DNA of 64,000 nucleotides from an uncultured Roseivirga sp. (GTDB lineage: Bacteria; Bacteroidota; Bacteroidia; Cytophagales; Cyclobacteriaceae): NCBI GenBank assembly GCA_947493005.1, contig CANLOY010000005.1, positions 248,001-312,000 on the forward strand, read 5' to 3'. The notes beneath the pieces were generated by a model. The model saw only the letters and a program-made list of their open reading frames with translations, was not told the DNA's origin and made no database searches. This document shows positions 27,837-36,273 of the stretch, piece by piece. Position 1 is the first letter of the stretch; the number at the start of each line of letters is the position of its first letter. Position numbers and translations under genes: made by a program.

Positions 27837-28583
27837 ATGCAACCAAAACATAAATCTGATTTTATTTACGGTACACGTGCCGTTATTGAAGCTATTGAAT
27901 CTGGTAAAGAGCTGGATAAGTTAATGATTCAGAAAGATGCCAGAAATGAACTAGTTTCTGAATTGCTAAAACTGTGCAGAGATTTCTCTGTCCCAGTGCA
28001 GAGGGTCCCAATAGAAAAACTAAACAGAGTAACCAGAAAGAACCATCAGGGAGTTGTCGCATTTCTTTCCTCTGTGGTTTTCGCTTCTTTAGATAATCTC
28101 ATTTCCGAAGCTTATCAAAAAGGTGAAAGTCCATTTTTCATTGTATTGGATAGGGTTACGGACGTTAGGAATTTTGGAGCCATTGCCAGAACAGCTGAAT
28201 GTGCCGGAGTACATGGAATAATTGTGCCGAGCAGAGGCAGTGCTCAGGTTGGTTCAGATGCCATGAAGACTTCAGCGGGTGCCTTAAACTATATTCCAGT
28301 TTGCCGTGCCGATAACCTGAAAGTGACTATTAAAGGATTGAAGGAGAATGGTATACAAGTAATTGCTTGTTCCGAAAAAACTGAAGAAACAATTTATGAA
28401 AAGGACTTTTCAGGACCAGTAGCTTTATTAATGGGTTCGGAAGAAGACGGTATTTCCCCAGAATATTTAAAACTCTGTGACGGTCATGCTAAACTACCTA
28501 TTATAGGACAAATAGAGTCGTTAAACGTTTCAGTGGCTACGGGTATTATTACCTATGAAATAATCAGACAAAGGACTAAGTAA
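27837..28583 (+). CDS. rlmB: 23S rRNA (guanosine-2'-O-)-methyltransferase RlmB family
   Basis: The 248-residue SpoU-class enzyme has an N-terminal L30e-like substrate domain (residues 1-80, IYGTRAVIEAIESGKELDKLMI) and a knotted SAM-binding domain. The latter has motif 1 LDRVTDVRNFGAIARTAECAG, motif 2 VALLMGSEEDGIS and motif 3 KLPIIGQIESLNVSVATGI. RlmB methylates G2251 (E. coli numbering) in 23S rRNA; TrmH-like tRNA activity cannot be excluded. It starts immediately after the GWxTD gene and overlaps manC tail-to-tail by 8 bases. Confidence 0.9.
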   Translation: MQPKHKSDFIYGTRAVIEAIESGKELDKLMIQKDARNELVSELLKLCRDFSVPVQRVPIEKLNRVTRKNHQGVVAFLSSVVFASLDNLISEAYQKGESPFFIVLDRVTDVRNFGAIARTAECAGVHGIIVPSRGSAQVGSDAMKTSAGALNYIPVCRADNLKVTIKGLKENGIQVIACSEKTEETIYEKDFSGPVALLMGSEEDGISPEYLKLCDGHAKLPIIGQIESLNVSVATGIITYEIIRQRTK

Positions 28584-29646
28584 ACTCTTCTCCCTTGTTT
28601 TTGGCATCATTCAGAAACTCTCTGAACTTTTTCTCTGCATCCTTTTTGCAAATCAACACTACATTGTCTGATTTTGTAATTAAATAACCATCCAAATCCT
28701 GAGCTACTATCAATGTGTCGTTAGGACCTTTTATGTAACAGTTTTTGGCGTTGTACAAAAGTGCATTTCCGTCAACAACATTACTGTCTTTGTCTTTATC
28801 CCTGATTTCGTGAAGTGAATCCCAGCTACCTAAGTCTGACCAGTCAAACTTGCCTTTGACCATATAGACGTCAGATGCTTTTTCCATGATTCCGTAGTCT
28901 ATGGAAATACTCTTACACTGAGAGTACGCTTTGTCTATAAATTCTTGCTCCTGATCAGTGTAGTAGGTTTCATTACCTTCTTCAAAGATTACTGCCATAT
29001 CTTTTAAGTAATCATGGAATGCTTTGGCTATTGTATTTATCGACCAGATGAAAATCCCGGCATTCCAGACAAAATCACCACTTTCAATAAACTTCTTGGC
29101 AAGATCGAGTTCAGGTTTTTCCGTAAAGGTTTTAACTTTCTTGACTTTTTTCAAAGGATTGGAGTGATACTGGATGTATCCATAACCTGTTTCTGGTCTT
29201 GAAGGTATAATTCCTAAAGTAATGAGTTTTTCAGACCCTTTTGCAGCTTTAATTGCTGTTTTTAGGTTGTCAGTAAAAATGTTCTCCTTAAAAACTACAT
29301 GGTCGGATGGTGCAACAATCATCACCCCCTTTGGGTCGCGCTGTTTTATTTTAAAAGCTGGGTAAGCGACAGCGGCTGCTGTATTTCTCCCAATAGGTTC
29401 CAATAAAATTTGGTGACCGGTTAAATCAGGTAATTGTTCTTTGACGAGGTTTTGATACCTTTTGTTAGTTATGACATAAATATTCTCGCTTGGGCAAAGA
29501 TTTGTGAAACGGTCATAAGTCATCTGAATTAGTGAACGACCTGTTCCCAATACATCGAGAAACTGCTTAGGTTTTTCTGCACGGCTATAAGGCCAGAATC
29601 TACTACCAATACCTCCAGCCATTATTACTACGTAAATATTTTTCAT
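28576..29646 (-). CDS. manC: Mannose-1-phosphate guanylyltransferase
   Basis: The 356-residue enzyme makes GDP-mannose from mannose-1-phosphate and GTP for polysaccharides and glycoproteins. The nucleotidyltransferase signature is at the N-terminus (MAGGIGSRFWPYSRAEKPKQFLD), followed by LEPIGRNTAAAVAYPA, VAPSDHVV, TFTEKPELDLAKKFIESGDFVWNAGIF and FDWSDLGSWDSLHE. It is the shorter type, without the fused cupin isomerase domain. The start directly follows the KdsD-type gene stop, so they are cotranscribed. It overlaps rlmB by 8 bases. Confidence 0.92.
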   Translation of the reverse strand: MKNIYVVIMAGGIGSRFWPYSRAEKPKQFLDVLGTGRSLIQMTYDRFTNLCPSENIYVITNKRYQNLVKEQLPDLTGHQILLEPIGRNTAAAVAYPAFKIKQRDPKGVMIVAPSDHVVFKENIFTDNLKTAIKAAKGSEKLITLGIIPSRPETGYGYIQYHSNPLKKVKKVKTFTEKPELDLAKKFIESGDFVWNAGIFIWSINTIAKAFHDYLKDMAVIFEEGNETYYTDQEQEFIDKAYSQCKSISIDYGIMEKASDVYMVKGKFDWSDLGSWDSLHEIRDKDKDSNVVDGNALLYNAKNCYIKGPNDTLIVAQDLDGYLITKSDNVVLICKKDAEKKFREFLNDAKNKGEEFT

Positions 29647-30639
29647 CTAAATTATTCCTTCGTTCAGCAAATCACTAATGTGCAAAAATCCAACGACTTT
29701 TTGTTCTTCGACAACTATCAATTGATTGATGTCATGTTCGCGCATTTCGTTTAGTGCCCTAATAGCATATTCGCCCTTTGTTATTGTTTTTGGATTTCGT
29801 GTCATTACCTCTCTAACGGTAAGGCTGGCAAAGTTATCATGCTTTTCTAGCATGCGCCTCAGGTCACCATCGGTGAATATGCCAACCAGGTTGTTGTCCT
29901 TGTCAACTACAGCAGCTGCTCCTAGTCTCTTCTTAGAAATGGTAAGAATACTACTCTTTATTAAGTCTGTTTCCTGAATAATAGGAAGCTCATTTTTAGG
30001 ATAGATATCATCAACTTTAAGATAAAGTTGCTTTCCAAGGGAGCCCCCCGGATGATATTTGGCAAAATCCTGCGAAGTAAATCCCTTTGCTTGTAACAGG
30101 CTTACTGCCAAAGCATCACCCATTGCCATGTGCACGGTTGTGCTCGTTGTAGGAGCAAGGTTATTTGGATCGGCTTCCTTATCAATGATCGCTTTTAGTA
30201 CAAAATCTACATGTTTTGCCACATAACAATCTGCATTACTCACCAATCCTATAGTTTTGGCACCAGTTCTTTTAATAAGAGGTATCAATACTTTTATTTC
30301 CTCGGTATTACCACTTTTAGAAATACACATCACTATGTCGTCTTCCTGAATCATACCTAAATCACCATGGATGGCATCTGCGGCATGCATAAAAAGAGAG
30401 GGAGTACCAGTCGAATTTAAAGTAGCTACTATCTTATTGGCAATAATTGCACTCTTACCAATACCAGTCACTACTAACCGTCCTTTCATGTTAAGTATTT
30501 CAAGGACAGCCTGTTCGAAATCGTTGTCTATGTGTTCGACAACGTTTCTTATAGCCTCAGCTTCGTTGATAAGCGTTTCTTTGGCTATTGTTTGAATATT
30601 TTTCTGTAACTTCAATTTAGGCACTTTTTCAAGGTCCAA
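29647..30639 (-). CDS. kdsD: KpsF/GutQ-type arabinose-5-phosphate isomerase
   Basis: The protein has up to 330 residues. It has a SIS domain (about 45-180, TGIGKSAIIANKIVATLNSTGTPSLFMHAADAIHGDLG with HGDLG) and two CBS domains at the C-terminus (VGIFTDGDLRRMLEKHDNFA; VTVR..VMTRNPKTI). It should isomerise ribulose-5-phosphate to arabinose-5-phosphate for KDO in LPS. No ATG exists before residue 51, inside the SIS fold. The start must be a TTG (30639) or a GTG (30624). A -7 box TATCTTTG ends 1 base before the TTG, so GTG 30624 may be more likely. Confidence 0.87.
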   Translation of the reverse strand: MDLEKVPKLKLQKNIQTIAKETLINEAEAIRNVVEHIDNDFEQAVLEILNMKGRLVVTGIGKSAIIANKIVATLNSTGTPSLFMHAADAIHGDLGMIQEDDIVMCISKSGNTEEIKVLIPLIKRTGAKTIGLVSNADCYVAKHVDFVLKAIIDKEADPNNLAPTTSTTVHMAMGDALAVSLLQAKGFTSQDFAKYHPGGSLGKQLYLKVDDIYPKNELPIIQETDLIKSSILTISKKRLGAAAVVDKDNNLVGIFTDGDLRRMLEKHDNFASLTVREVMTRNPKTITKGEYAIRALNEMREHDINQLIVVEEQKVVGFLHISDLLNEGII

Positions 30640-30640
30640 G

Positions 30641-30648
30641 CAAAGATA
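30641..30648 (-). promoter_or_regulatory. -7 promoter element of kdsD-manC
   Basis: TATCTTTG on the minus strand matches TAnnTTTG exactly in the 48-bp divergent gap between kdsD and recQ. No TTTG lies at the normal -33 spacing. The box sits 1 base from the first possible start codon, so the mRNA leader would be nearly absent. Confidence 0.5.
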
Positions 30649-30687
30649 AGGAATGGACTTTATCCTTTATAGAATAGCCAAATTAAT

Positions 30688-32889
30688 ATGGTAAGTGTAG
30701 AAGAAATCCGGTCGACTCTGAAGAAAGTTTTCGGCTACGATCAGTTCAGGGGCAATCAAGAAAAAATAATCTTAAACATACTTCAAAGGAAAAACACTTT
30801 TGTCATCATGCCAACGGGGGCAGGCAAGTCAATGTGCTACCAAATGCCCGCGATCATTCAGGAGGGAACAGCCATTGTAATTTCTCCCTTGATTGCGCTA
30901 ATGAAGAATCAGGTAGACCAACTTAACGCTTTTGGAGTTAATGCAAGCTTTTTGAATTCAACCTTGTCTAAATCTGAAACAAACAGAATTAAAAGGGCTA
31001 CACTGAATGGAGAAGTGAAGTTGTTATACGTAGCACCTGAATCATTGACGAAAGAGGAAAACGTTGCCTTTTTGAAAGAGGCTAATATTTCATTTGCCGC
31101 AATTGACGAAGCTCATTGTATCTCTGAATGGGGGCATGACTTCAGACCGGAGTACAGGAGAATCAAATCTATCATCAATCAAGTCGGGGATATACCAATT
31201 ATCGCACTTACAGCTACCGCTACCCCCAAAGTACAGTTGGATATTCAGAGAAACCTTCAGATGGAGGAAGCCGATTTGTTTAAGTCTTCATTCAACAGGG
31301 AAAACCTTTATTATGAGGTCAGACCTAAAAAGAATGTCAAAAAGCAACTGGTTAAGTTCATTCGTGAACATCATGGTAAGTCTGGTATAATCTATTGCCT
31401 GAGCAGAAAGAAAGTTGAGGAAATAGCCCAATTCCTGAAGGTTAATGGAATTAAGGCTGCACCTTATCATGCAGGGTTTGAACCATCCGTAAGGATGAAG
31501 AACCAGGATGATTTTCTGAATGAAGAGGTAGATGTTATAGTGGCAACTATTGCATTTGGAATGGGTATCGATAAGCCAGATGTGAGGTTTGTAATTCATT
31601 ATGATGTACCAAAATCATTGGAAGGTTATTATCAGGAAACAGGTAGAGCCGGAAGAGATGGTCTTGAAGGGCTTTGCGTGATGTTCTTCAGACAAGAGGA
31701 TATTCAAAAGTTAGAGAAGTTCAATAAGGACAAACCGGTTACAGAAAGGGAAAACGCAAAGGTACTGTTAGATGAAATGTCATCCTATTCTGAATCTGCT
31801 GTGTGTAGAAGAAAGCAGCTGCTCCATTACTTTGGTGAAGAGTATGAAGATACTGCCTGTAAAGAGTCAGGTTTATGCGATAACTGTAAGTATGAAAGAG
31901 AACACTTTGATGGTAAAGACTATATTAAGATAGCCGTTAAAACGGTAGAACTTACAGAAGAGCGGTTTGGAATGGCTCATCTAGTCAGTGTGATCAGAGG
32001 TTCGCAGAATCAGTATATAAAAAGCTATGGCCACGATCAGTTAAGTGAGGTTTATGGTGTTGGAAAAGACAAGGGCGACCTTTTCTGGAGATCGGTGATA
32101 AGACAAACTTTACTGAATGAGTTTATCAAAAAGGACATAGAACATGTAGGCCTTTTGAAGCTTACAATAAAAGGAAAGAAATTTCTGCAAGAACCTTTCA
32201 GTGTAGATTTTATTAAAGACCTTGATTTCAGCGATGTGGATCAGACTGAAGAGGAAAATAATGATCCGGCTCCTTCTGCACATCCACGAAATTCTTATGA
32301 CAAAGTACTTTTCGATTTGTTGAAGACTGAGAGGAGGCGAATTGCTCAGGAGAAAGACCTTCCGCCATATGTAATTGTTCAGGATCCCTCTCTTCAAGAA
32401 ATGGCAACCACCTACCCTACAACTAAAGAAGCCCTGGCCAATGTGAATGGGATAGGTATGGGTAAAGTAGAAAAGTTTGGAGGTAGCTTTTTGAAACTCA
32501 TCATCAACTATGTTGAAGAAAATAACATTGACATTGAAGATGTAGTGGTAATTAAAACTGCAGGTTCAAAGTCGAAAAACAAGATTTACATTATTCAGCA
32601 GATCGATAGAAAAATAGACCTTGAAGAAGTTGCTGAACAGAAAAACTTGTCAATGACCGAACTGGTAGAAGAAATGGAAATCATTTGTTTCGCAGGTACT
32701 AAGCTTAAGCTGGACTATTATCTCAATCATATAATCGATGAGGAAAAGCAAGAAGATATTATGGATTACTTTTTGAATGCAGATTCAGATGATATTGATG
32801 ATGCCTTAGACGAATTTGATGATGATGATATCACTGAAGAAGACATGCGATTGATGCGCATTAAATTCATCTCTGAATACGCAAATTAA
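30688..32889 (+). CDS. recQ: ATP-dependent DNA helicase RecQ
   Basis: The 733-residue enzyme unwinds DNA in recombination and repair. Motifs are Walker A MPTGAGKSMCY (41-51), DEAH at 140-143 in IDEAHCISEWGHDFRPEY, motif VI QETGRAGRDG, and the zinc-binding RQC cysteines in CRRKQLLHYF...C...CDNC. The winged helix and HRDC region (about 535-610) follow. It is about 120 residues longer than E. coli RecQ, with an added helical segment and a very acidic stretch (DSDDIDDALDEFDDDDITEED) near the C-terminus. It is divergent from kdsD and 30 bases before purD. Confidence 0.95.
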   Translation: MVSVEEIRSTLKKVFGYDQFRGNQEKIILNILQRKNTFVIMPTGAGKSMCYQMPAIIQEGTAIVISPLIALMKNQVDQLNAFGVNASFLNSTLSKSETNRIKRATLNGEVKLLYVAPESLTKEENVAFLKEANISFAAIDEAHCISEWGHDFRPEYRRIKSIINQVGDIPIIALTATATPKVQLDIQRNLQMEEADLFKSSFNRENLYYEVRPKKNVKKQLVKFIREHHGKSGIIYCLSRKKVEEIAQFLKVNGIKAAPYHAGFEPSVRMKNQDDFLNEEVDVIVATIAFGMGIDKPDVRFVIHYDVPKSLEGYYQETGRAGRDGLEGLCVMFFRQEDIQKLEKFNKDKPVTERENAKVLLDEMSSYSESAVCRRKQLLHYFGEEYEDTACKESGLCDNCKYEREHFDGKDYIKIAVKTVELTEERFGMAHLVSVIRGSQNQYIKSYGHDQLSEVYGVGKDKGDLFWRSVIRQTLLNEFIKKDIEHVGLLKLTIKGKKFLQEPFSVDFIKDLDFSDVDQTEEENNDPAPSAHPRNSYDKVLFDLLKTERRRIAQEKDLPPYVIVQDPSLQEMATTYPTTKEALANVNGIGMGKVEKFGGSFLKLIINYVEENNIDIEDVVVIKTAGSKSKNKIYIIQQIDRKIDLEEVAEQKNLSMTELVEEMEIICFAGTKLKLDYYLNHIIDEEKQEDIMDYFLNADSDDIDDALDEFDDDDITEEDMRLMRIKFISEYAN

Positions 32890-32919
32890 TTACCTTTACC
32901 CTTCTAAATTTTTAAAGTA

Positions 32920-34212
32920 ATGAACATCCTTGTATTAGGAAGTGGAGGCAGAGAACATGCCTTTAGTTGGAAGATTTCCCAAAGCACTCAGTGTGATAAA
33001 TTATACATAGCCCCTGGAAATGCCGGAACAGCGTTGGTTGGTGAAAATGTGAACATCGGAGTTAATGATTTTGATGCTATTAGAGAATTTGTAAAGTCGA
33101 ACAATATAAACCTTGTGGTTGTTGGCCCTGAAGATCCCTTGGTCAATGGCATATACGACTTTTTTAAGTCAGACGAAGTACTTTCTGGAATAGGCTTAGT
33201 CGGTCCATCGCAAGCAGGAGCAAGGCTTGAAGGGAGTAAAGACTTTTCCAAGCAGTTTATGGACAAGTACGATGTGCCAACTGCCAAATCAAAAACTTTT
33301 ACCAAAGATAACTTAGAAGAAGGTTTGAATTATGTGTCGAGCCATCCGCTACCAGTTGTATTGAAAGCCGATGGATTGGCAGCAGGTAAGGGAGTAATTA
33401 TCGCTGAAACATATGAAGATGCACGATCGACTCTAAAAGAGATGTTGGTTGATGCGAAGTTTGGAGAGGCATCTAGCAGAGTTGTCATAGAGCAGTTTTT
33501 GGAAGGAATAGAATTGTCTGTATTCGTTCTTACGGATGGAGAGCATTATAAAATTTTACCAGAGGCTAAGGATTACAAGCGAATAGGAGAGCACGATAAA
33601 GGTTTAAACACCGGTGGAATGGGAGCAGTATCTCCAGTAGTCTTTGCCAAAGGCGATTTTCTGAATAAAGTTGAAGAAAGAGTTGTCAAACCGACTGTTG
33701 CTGGTTTGAAGTCTGAGGGTATTGATTACAAGGGTTTTATATTCATAGGCTTAATGAATGTAAATGGAGACCCTTACGTAATCGAGTACAATGTGAGGAT
33801 GGGAGACCCTGAAACGCAGGTGGTATTACCTAGAATCGATTCTGACTTGGTGGATTTATTGAAAGCAACTGCCAATGGTACTTTAAATCAGGTTGAATTT
33901 TCAGTTTCAGAAGAATCAGCCACCACTGTGGTAATGGTATCTGGTGGTTACCCTGAGTCTTACGAAAAAGGACATCAGATCAACGGAATTGACAGCGTGA
34001 GTGAAGCTACCGTTTTCCATGCAGGAACAAAAGCGGGTGAGAACGGAGAGGTACTCACTAGCGGTGGGCGAGTGCTGGCAATTACAGGAAGGGGAGATTC
34101 TGTAGCAAATGCACTCGAAAATTCTTATAATGGCATAGCTAAGATTTCCTGGAAAGATGAATATCATAGAAGAGATATTGGACAGGACATTTTGAAATTG
34201 TTGGATAAATAG
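32920..34212 (+). CDS. purD: Phosphoribosylamine-glycine ligase
   Basis: The 430-residue ATP-grasp enzyme joins glycine to phosphoribosylamine, the second step of purine synthesis. Motifs include MNILVLGSGGREHAFSWKI, LKADGLAAGKGVIIAETYEDA, VVIEQFLEGIELSVFVLTDG, KRIGEHDKGLNTGGMGAVSP and EYNVRMGDPETQVVLP. Length and domain order are typical. It follows recQ by 30 bases and precedes ricT by 35, so the group recQ-purD-ricT-gldH may be transcribed together. Confidence 0.95.
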   Translation: MNILVLGSGGREHAFSWKISQSTQCDKLYIAPGNAGTALVGENVNIGVNDFDAIREFVKSNNINLVVVGPEDPLVNGIYDFFKSDEVLSGIGLVGPSQAGARLEGSKDFSKQFMDKYDVPTAKSKTFTKDNLEEGLNYVSSHPLPVVLKADGLAAGKGVIIAETYEDARSTLKEMLVDAKFGEASSRVVIEQFLEGIELSVFVLTDGEHYKILPEAKDYKRIGEHDKGLNTGGMGAVSPVVFAKGDFLNKVEERVVKPTVAGLKSEGIDYKGFIFIGLMNVNGDPYVIEYNVRMGDPETQVVLPRIDSDLVDLLKATANGTLNQVEFSVSEESATTVVMVSGGYPESYEKGHQINGIDSVSEATVFHAGTKAGENGEVLTSGGRVLAITGRGDSVANALENSYNGIAKISWKDEYHRRDIGQDILKLLDK

Positions 34213-34247
34213 ACTTAAACCCCGATTAACGGGCGTATAATATACTC

Positions 34248-35525
34248 ATGAGCTGTAGCTGTGGTGTAAGTGTTGAAGGAAAAACAGCAGGTTGCAATAA
34301 CAATGGTGGTTGCTCCACTGGTGGTTGTAACAAGCTCAACGTGTTCGATTGGCTTTCGAATATGGATGTGCCTGTTCAGGAGAAATTCGATATTGTTGAA
34401 GTTCGCTTCAAAAATGGCCGCAAGGAGTTTCATCGCAATAGTAATTCACTTGATCTAACCACTGGAGAGGCGGTAGTTGTTGATGTGCAAGGTGGTCATC
34501 ATGTGGGGCATGTTTCTTTACAAGGGGAGCTGGTGAGGCTTCAGATGAAAAAGAGAAATGTCGTTAACGATAAGGAGATACGTCAGATATATAGAAAAGC
34601 TACAGCCAAAGATTTAGAAAAATTTGATCAGGTAAGAAAACGAGAATCACCAGCACTTTATAGAACAAGAAATATAATTCTTGAACAGAAGCTTGCTATG
34701 AAGCTTACTGATATTGAGTTTCAGGCTGATAATACCAAAGCCACTTTTTATTATTCTGCTGATGAGAGGGTAGACTTTCGCGAATTGATAAAACTACTTG
34801 CTGGTGAGTTTAAGATACGCGTAGAAATGCGTCAAATAAGCTTGAGACAGGAAGCGAGCAGACTTGGAGGAATAGGTTCATGTGGAAGAGAGTTATGCTG
34901 CTCTACCTGGTTAACTGATTTTAAAAGTGTTTCTACTTCGGCTGCCAGATACCAAAATCTAAGTCTTAACCCCAGTAAACTTTCAGGACAATGTGGTAGG
35001 CTAAAATGTTGTTTGAATTACGAACTGGAGACCTATATGGATGCCTTGGAAGATATTCCTGAGGTTAAGTTTCTAAAAACTAAAAATGGTGATGCAAGAC
35101 TTCAAAAAACGGACATCTTCAGAAAAACCATGTGGTTTAGCTTCAATGACGAAAATGTCTGGCATCCGATTTCTACTAGTAGGGTAAAGGAAATCATAGA
35201 AATGAATAAGGAAGGCAATGCCCCTGAAACTCTTACCCTTGACGAACTGGAAATTGTATTAGCAGACACAAGTGTCAATAAAGATTTAGAGCGCATGGAT
35301 GAAAAATTCAAGCGTAAAGACTCTAAATCCCGAAAGAAAAGGCAGAATAACAAAAACAGGAACCGAAATAGAAACCAGAAACAAAATCCCGGACAGCAGC
35401 CACAAGCAAAGGGTAAACCTAATAAGCCACAAAATCAAAATAAACAGGGAGAGAGTTCAGTCAATCCCAAAAAGAAGAAAAACAACAAGAGACGTTTCCG
35501 AAATAAAAAAACAGATAATGAATAA
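34248..35525 (+). CDS. ricT: PSP1-domain regulatory iron-sulfur protein, RicT family
   Basis: The 425-residue protein has a Cys-rich N-terminus (MSCSCGVSVEGKTAGCNNNGGCSTGGC) and a PSP1 C-terminal domain with conserved cysteines in GGIGSCGRELCCSTWL and LSGQCGRLKCCLNYELE. The tail (about 355-425) is basic and rich in Lys, Asn and Gln. In Bacillus, RicT (YaaT) joins RicA and RicF to control RNase Y and phosphorelay functions; partners are not seen here. The role in Bacteroidota is not known. The stop lies 6 bases inside the gldH gene, so the two overlap by 8 bases. Confidence 0.88.
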   Translation: MSCSCGVSVEGKTAGCNNNGGCSTGGCNKLNVFDWLSNMDVPVQEKFDIVEVRFKNGRKEFHRNSNSLDLTTGEAVVVDVQGGHHVGHVSLQGELVRLQMKKRNVVNDKEIRQIYRKATAKDLEKFDQVRKRESPALYRTRNIILEQKLAMKLTDIEFQADNTKATFYYSADERVDFRELIKLLAGEFKIRVEMRQISLRQEASRLGGIGSCGRELCCSTWLTDFKSVSTSAARYQNLSLNPSKLSGQCGRLKCCLNYELETYMDALEDIPEVKFLKTKNGDARLQKTDIFRKTMWFSFNDENVWHPISTSRVKEIIEMNKEGNAPETLTLDELEIVLADTSVNKDLERMDEKFKRKDSKSRKKRQNNKNRNRNRNQKQNPGQQPQAKGKPNKPQNQNKQGESSVNPKKKKNNKRRFRNKKTDNE

Positions 35526-35991
35526 GATCCAGTTCGGATTATTGGCCTTGATACTTGCATTTCTTTCAAGTTGCGATTCGGGAAGGGTTTATGAGGCTGA
35601 TCACGATTTCGATGAGCAGCTTTGGAATATGGATACGATTCCATCATTTGAGTTTCGAATTGAAGATACAGCCCCAAAAGAGATACTTCTTAAAATGAGA
35701 AATAGTCTCGATTTTCCATTTAGAAACTGCTACCTGACCTACCATCTGGAAGATAGTGCTGGAAATACTCTACAAACGGCACTGGTCAATATTGAACTCT
35801 TCGATGAAAAAACCGGAAAGCCATTTGGTAAAGGGAACAGTGTATTTCAACATGCTCAAACCATTCTTTCTGATTATCAATTCCCGGGACCAGCTACTTA
35901 CAAATTCCATCTTGTACAATATATGAGAAAGAGGAATTTGGAAGGAACATACTCTGTTGGTATTAGAGTAGAAAATTCCGGTAAGAATTAA
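35518..35991 (+). CDS. gldH: Gliding motility lipoprotein GldH
   Basis: The ATG at 35518 (MNKIQFGLLALILAFLSSC) was chosen because it yields a signal peptide with lipobox FLSSC. The frame is open 73 codons upstream, antiparallel in use with ricT. The 157-residue protein matches GldH: FDEQLWNMDTIPSFEFRIEDT, LDFPFRNCYLTYHL and the C-terminal GTYSVGIRVEN. GldH is an inner-membrane-derived lipoprotein needed for gliding and type IX secretion in Flavobacterium. Overlap with ricT by 8 bases suggests coupling. Confidence 0.85.
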   Translation: MNKIQFGLLALILAFLSSCDSGRVYEADHDFDEQLWNMDTIPSFEFRIEDTAPKEILLKMRNSLDFPFRNCYLTYHLEDSAGNTLQTALVNIELFDEKTGKPFGKGNSVFQHAQTILSDYQFPGPATYKFHLVQYMRKRNLEGTYSVGIRVENSGKN

Positions 35992-36034
35992 CCGGAAGTT
36001 TGATAGACTGATTGTAGCCTTAAGTTTGGTCATT

Positions 36035-36253
36035 ATGGATATAATTGCTTTTGACTTTACAGTGTTCGTTTGGCAGTTACTGAACATTCTCCACATCATT
36101 TTTATGTTTGTGTGTTTGGTGCACTTGTTTAAATATGATCATTGTATTGTTGGTCGTTCTAAATTATTTGTTGTTGTTTTAATCGTTTTTGGGGTTGTTA
36201 TTGGCCCAATAATCTACTGGACACTACTGCGAAGAACTAAGGCTCAAGTATGA
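36035..36253 (+). CDS. Small two-helix membrane protein (PLDc_N-like)
   Basis: Starting at the ATG at 36035 the product has 72 residues with two membrane helices (about 8-30 and 43-63). The second ends GVVIGPIIYWTLLRR, close to the PLD-nuclease N-terminal domain pattern (PLDc_N). Such short proteins are frequent in Bacteroidota and have no known activity. It lies 43 bases after gldH and is convergent with the helicase gene. Confidence 0.6.
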   Translation: MDIIAFDFTVFVWQLLNILHIIFMFVCLVHLFKYDHCIVGRSKLFVVVLIVFGVVIGPIIYWTLLRRTKAQV

Positions 36254-36273
36254 TTAGTGGGATAAAGGGTTTT

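Noticed and set aside
35299-35517. N-terminal extension of gldH
   Set aside because: These 73 codons overlap ricT and are basic and low-complexity; the internal ATG at 35518 starts a proper lipoprotein signal.
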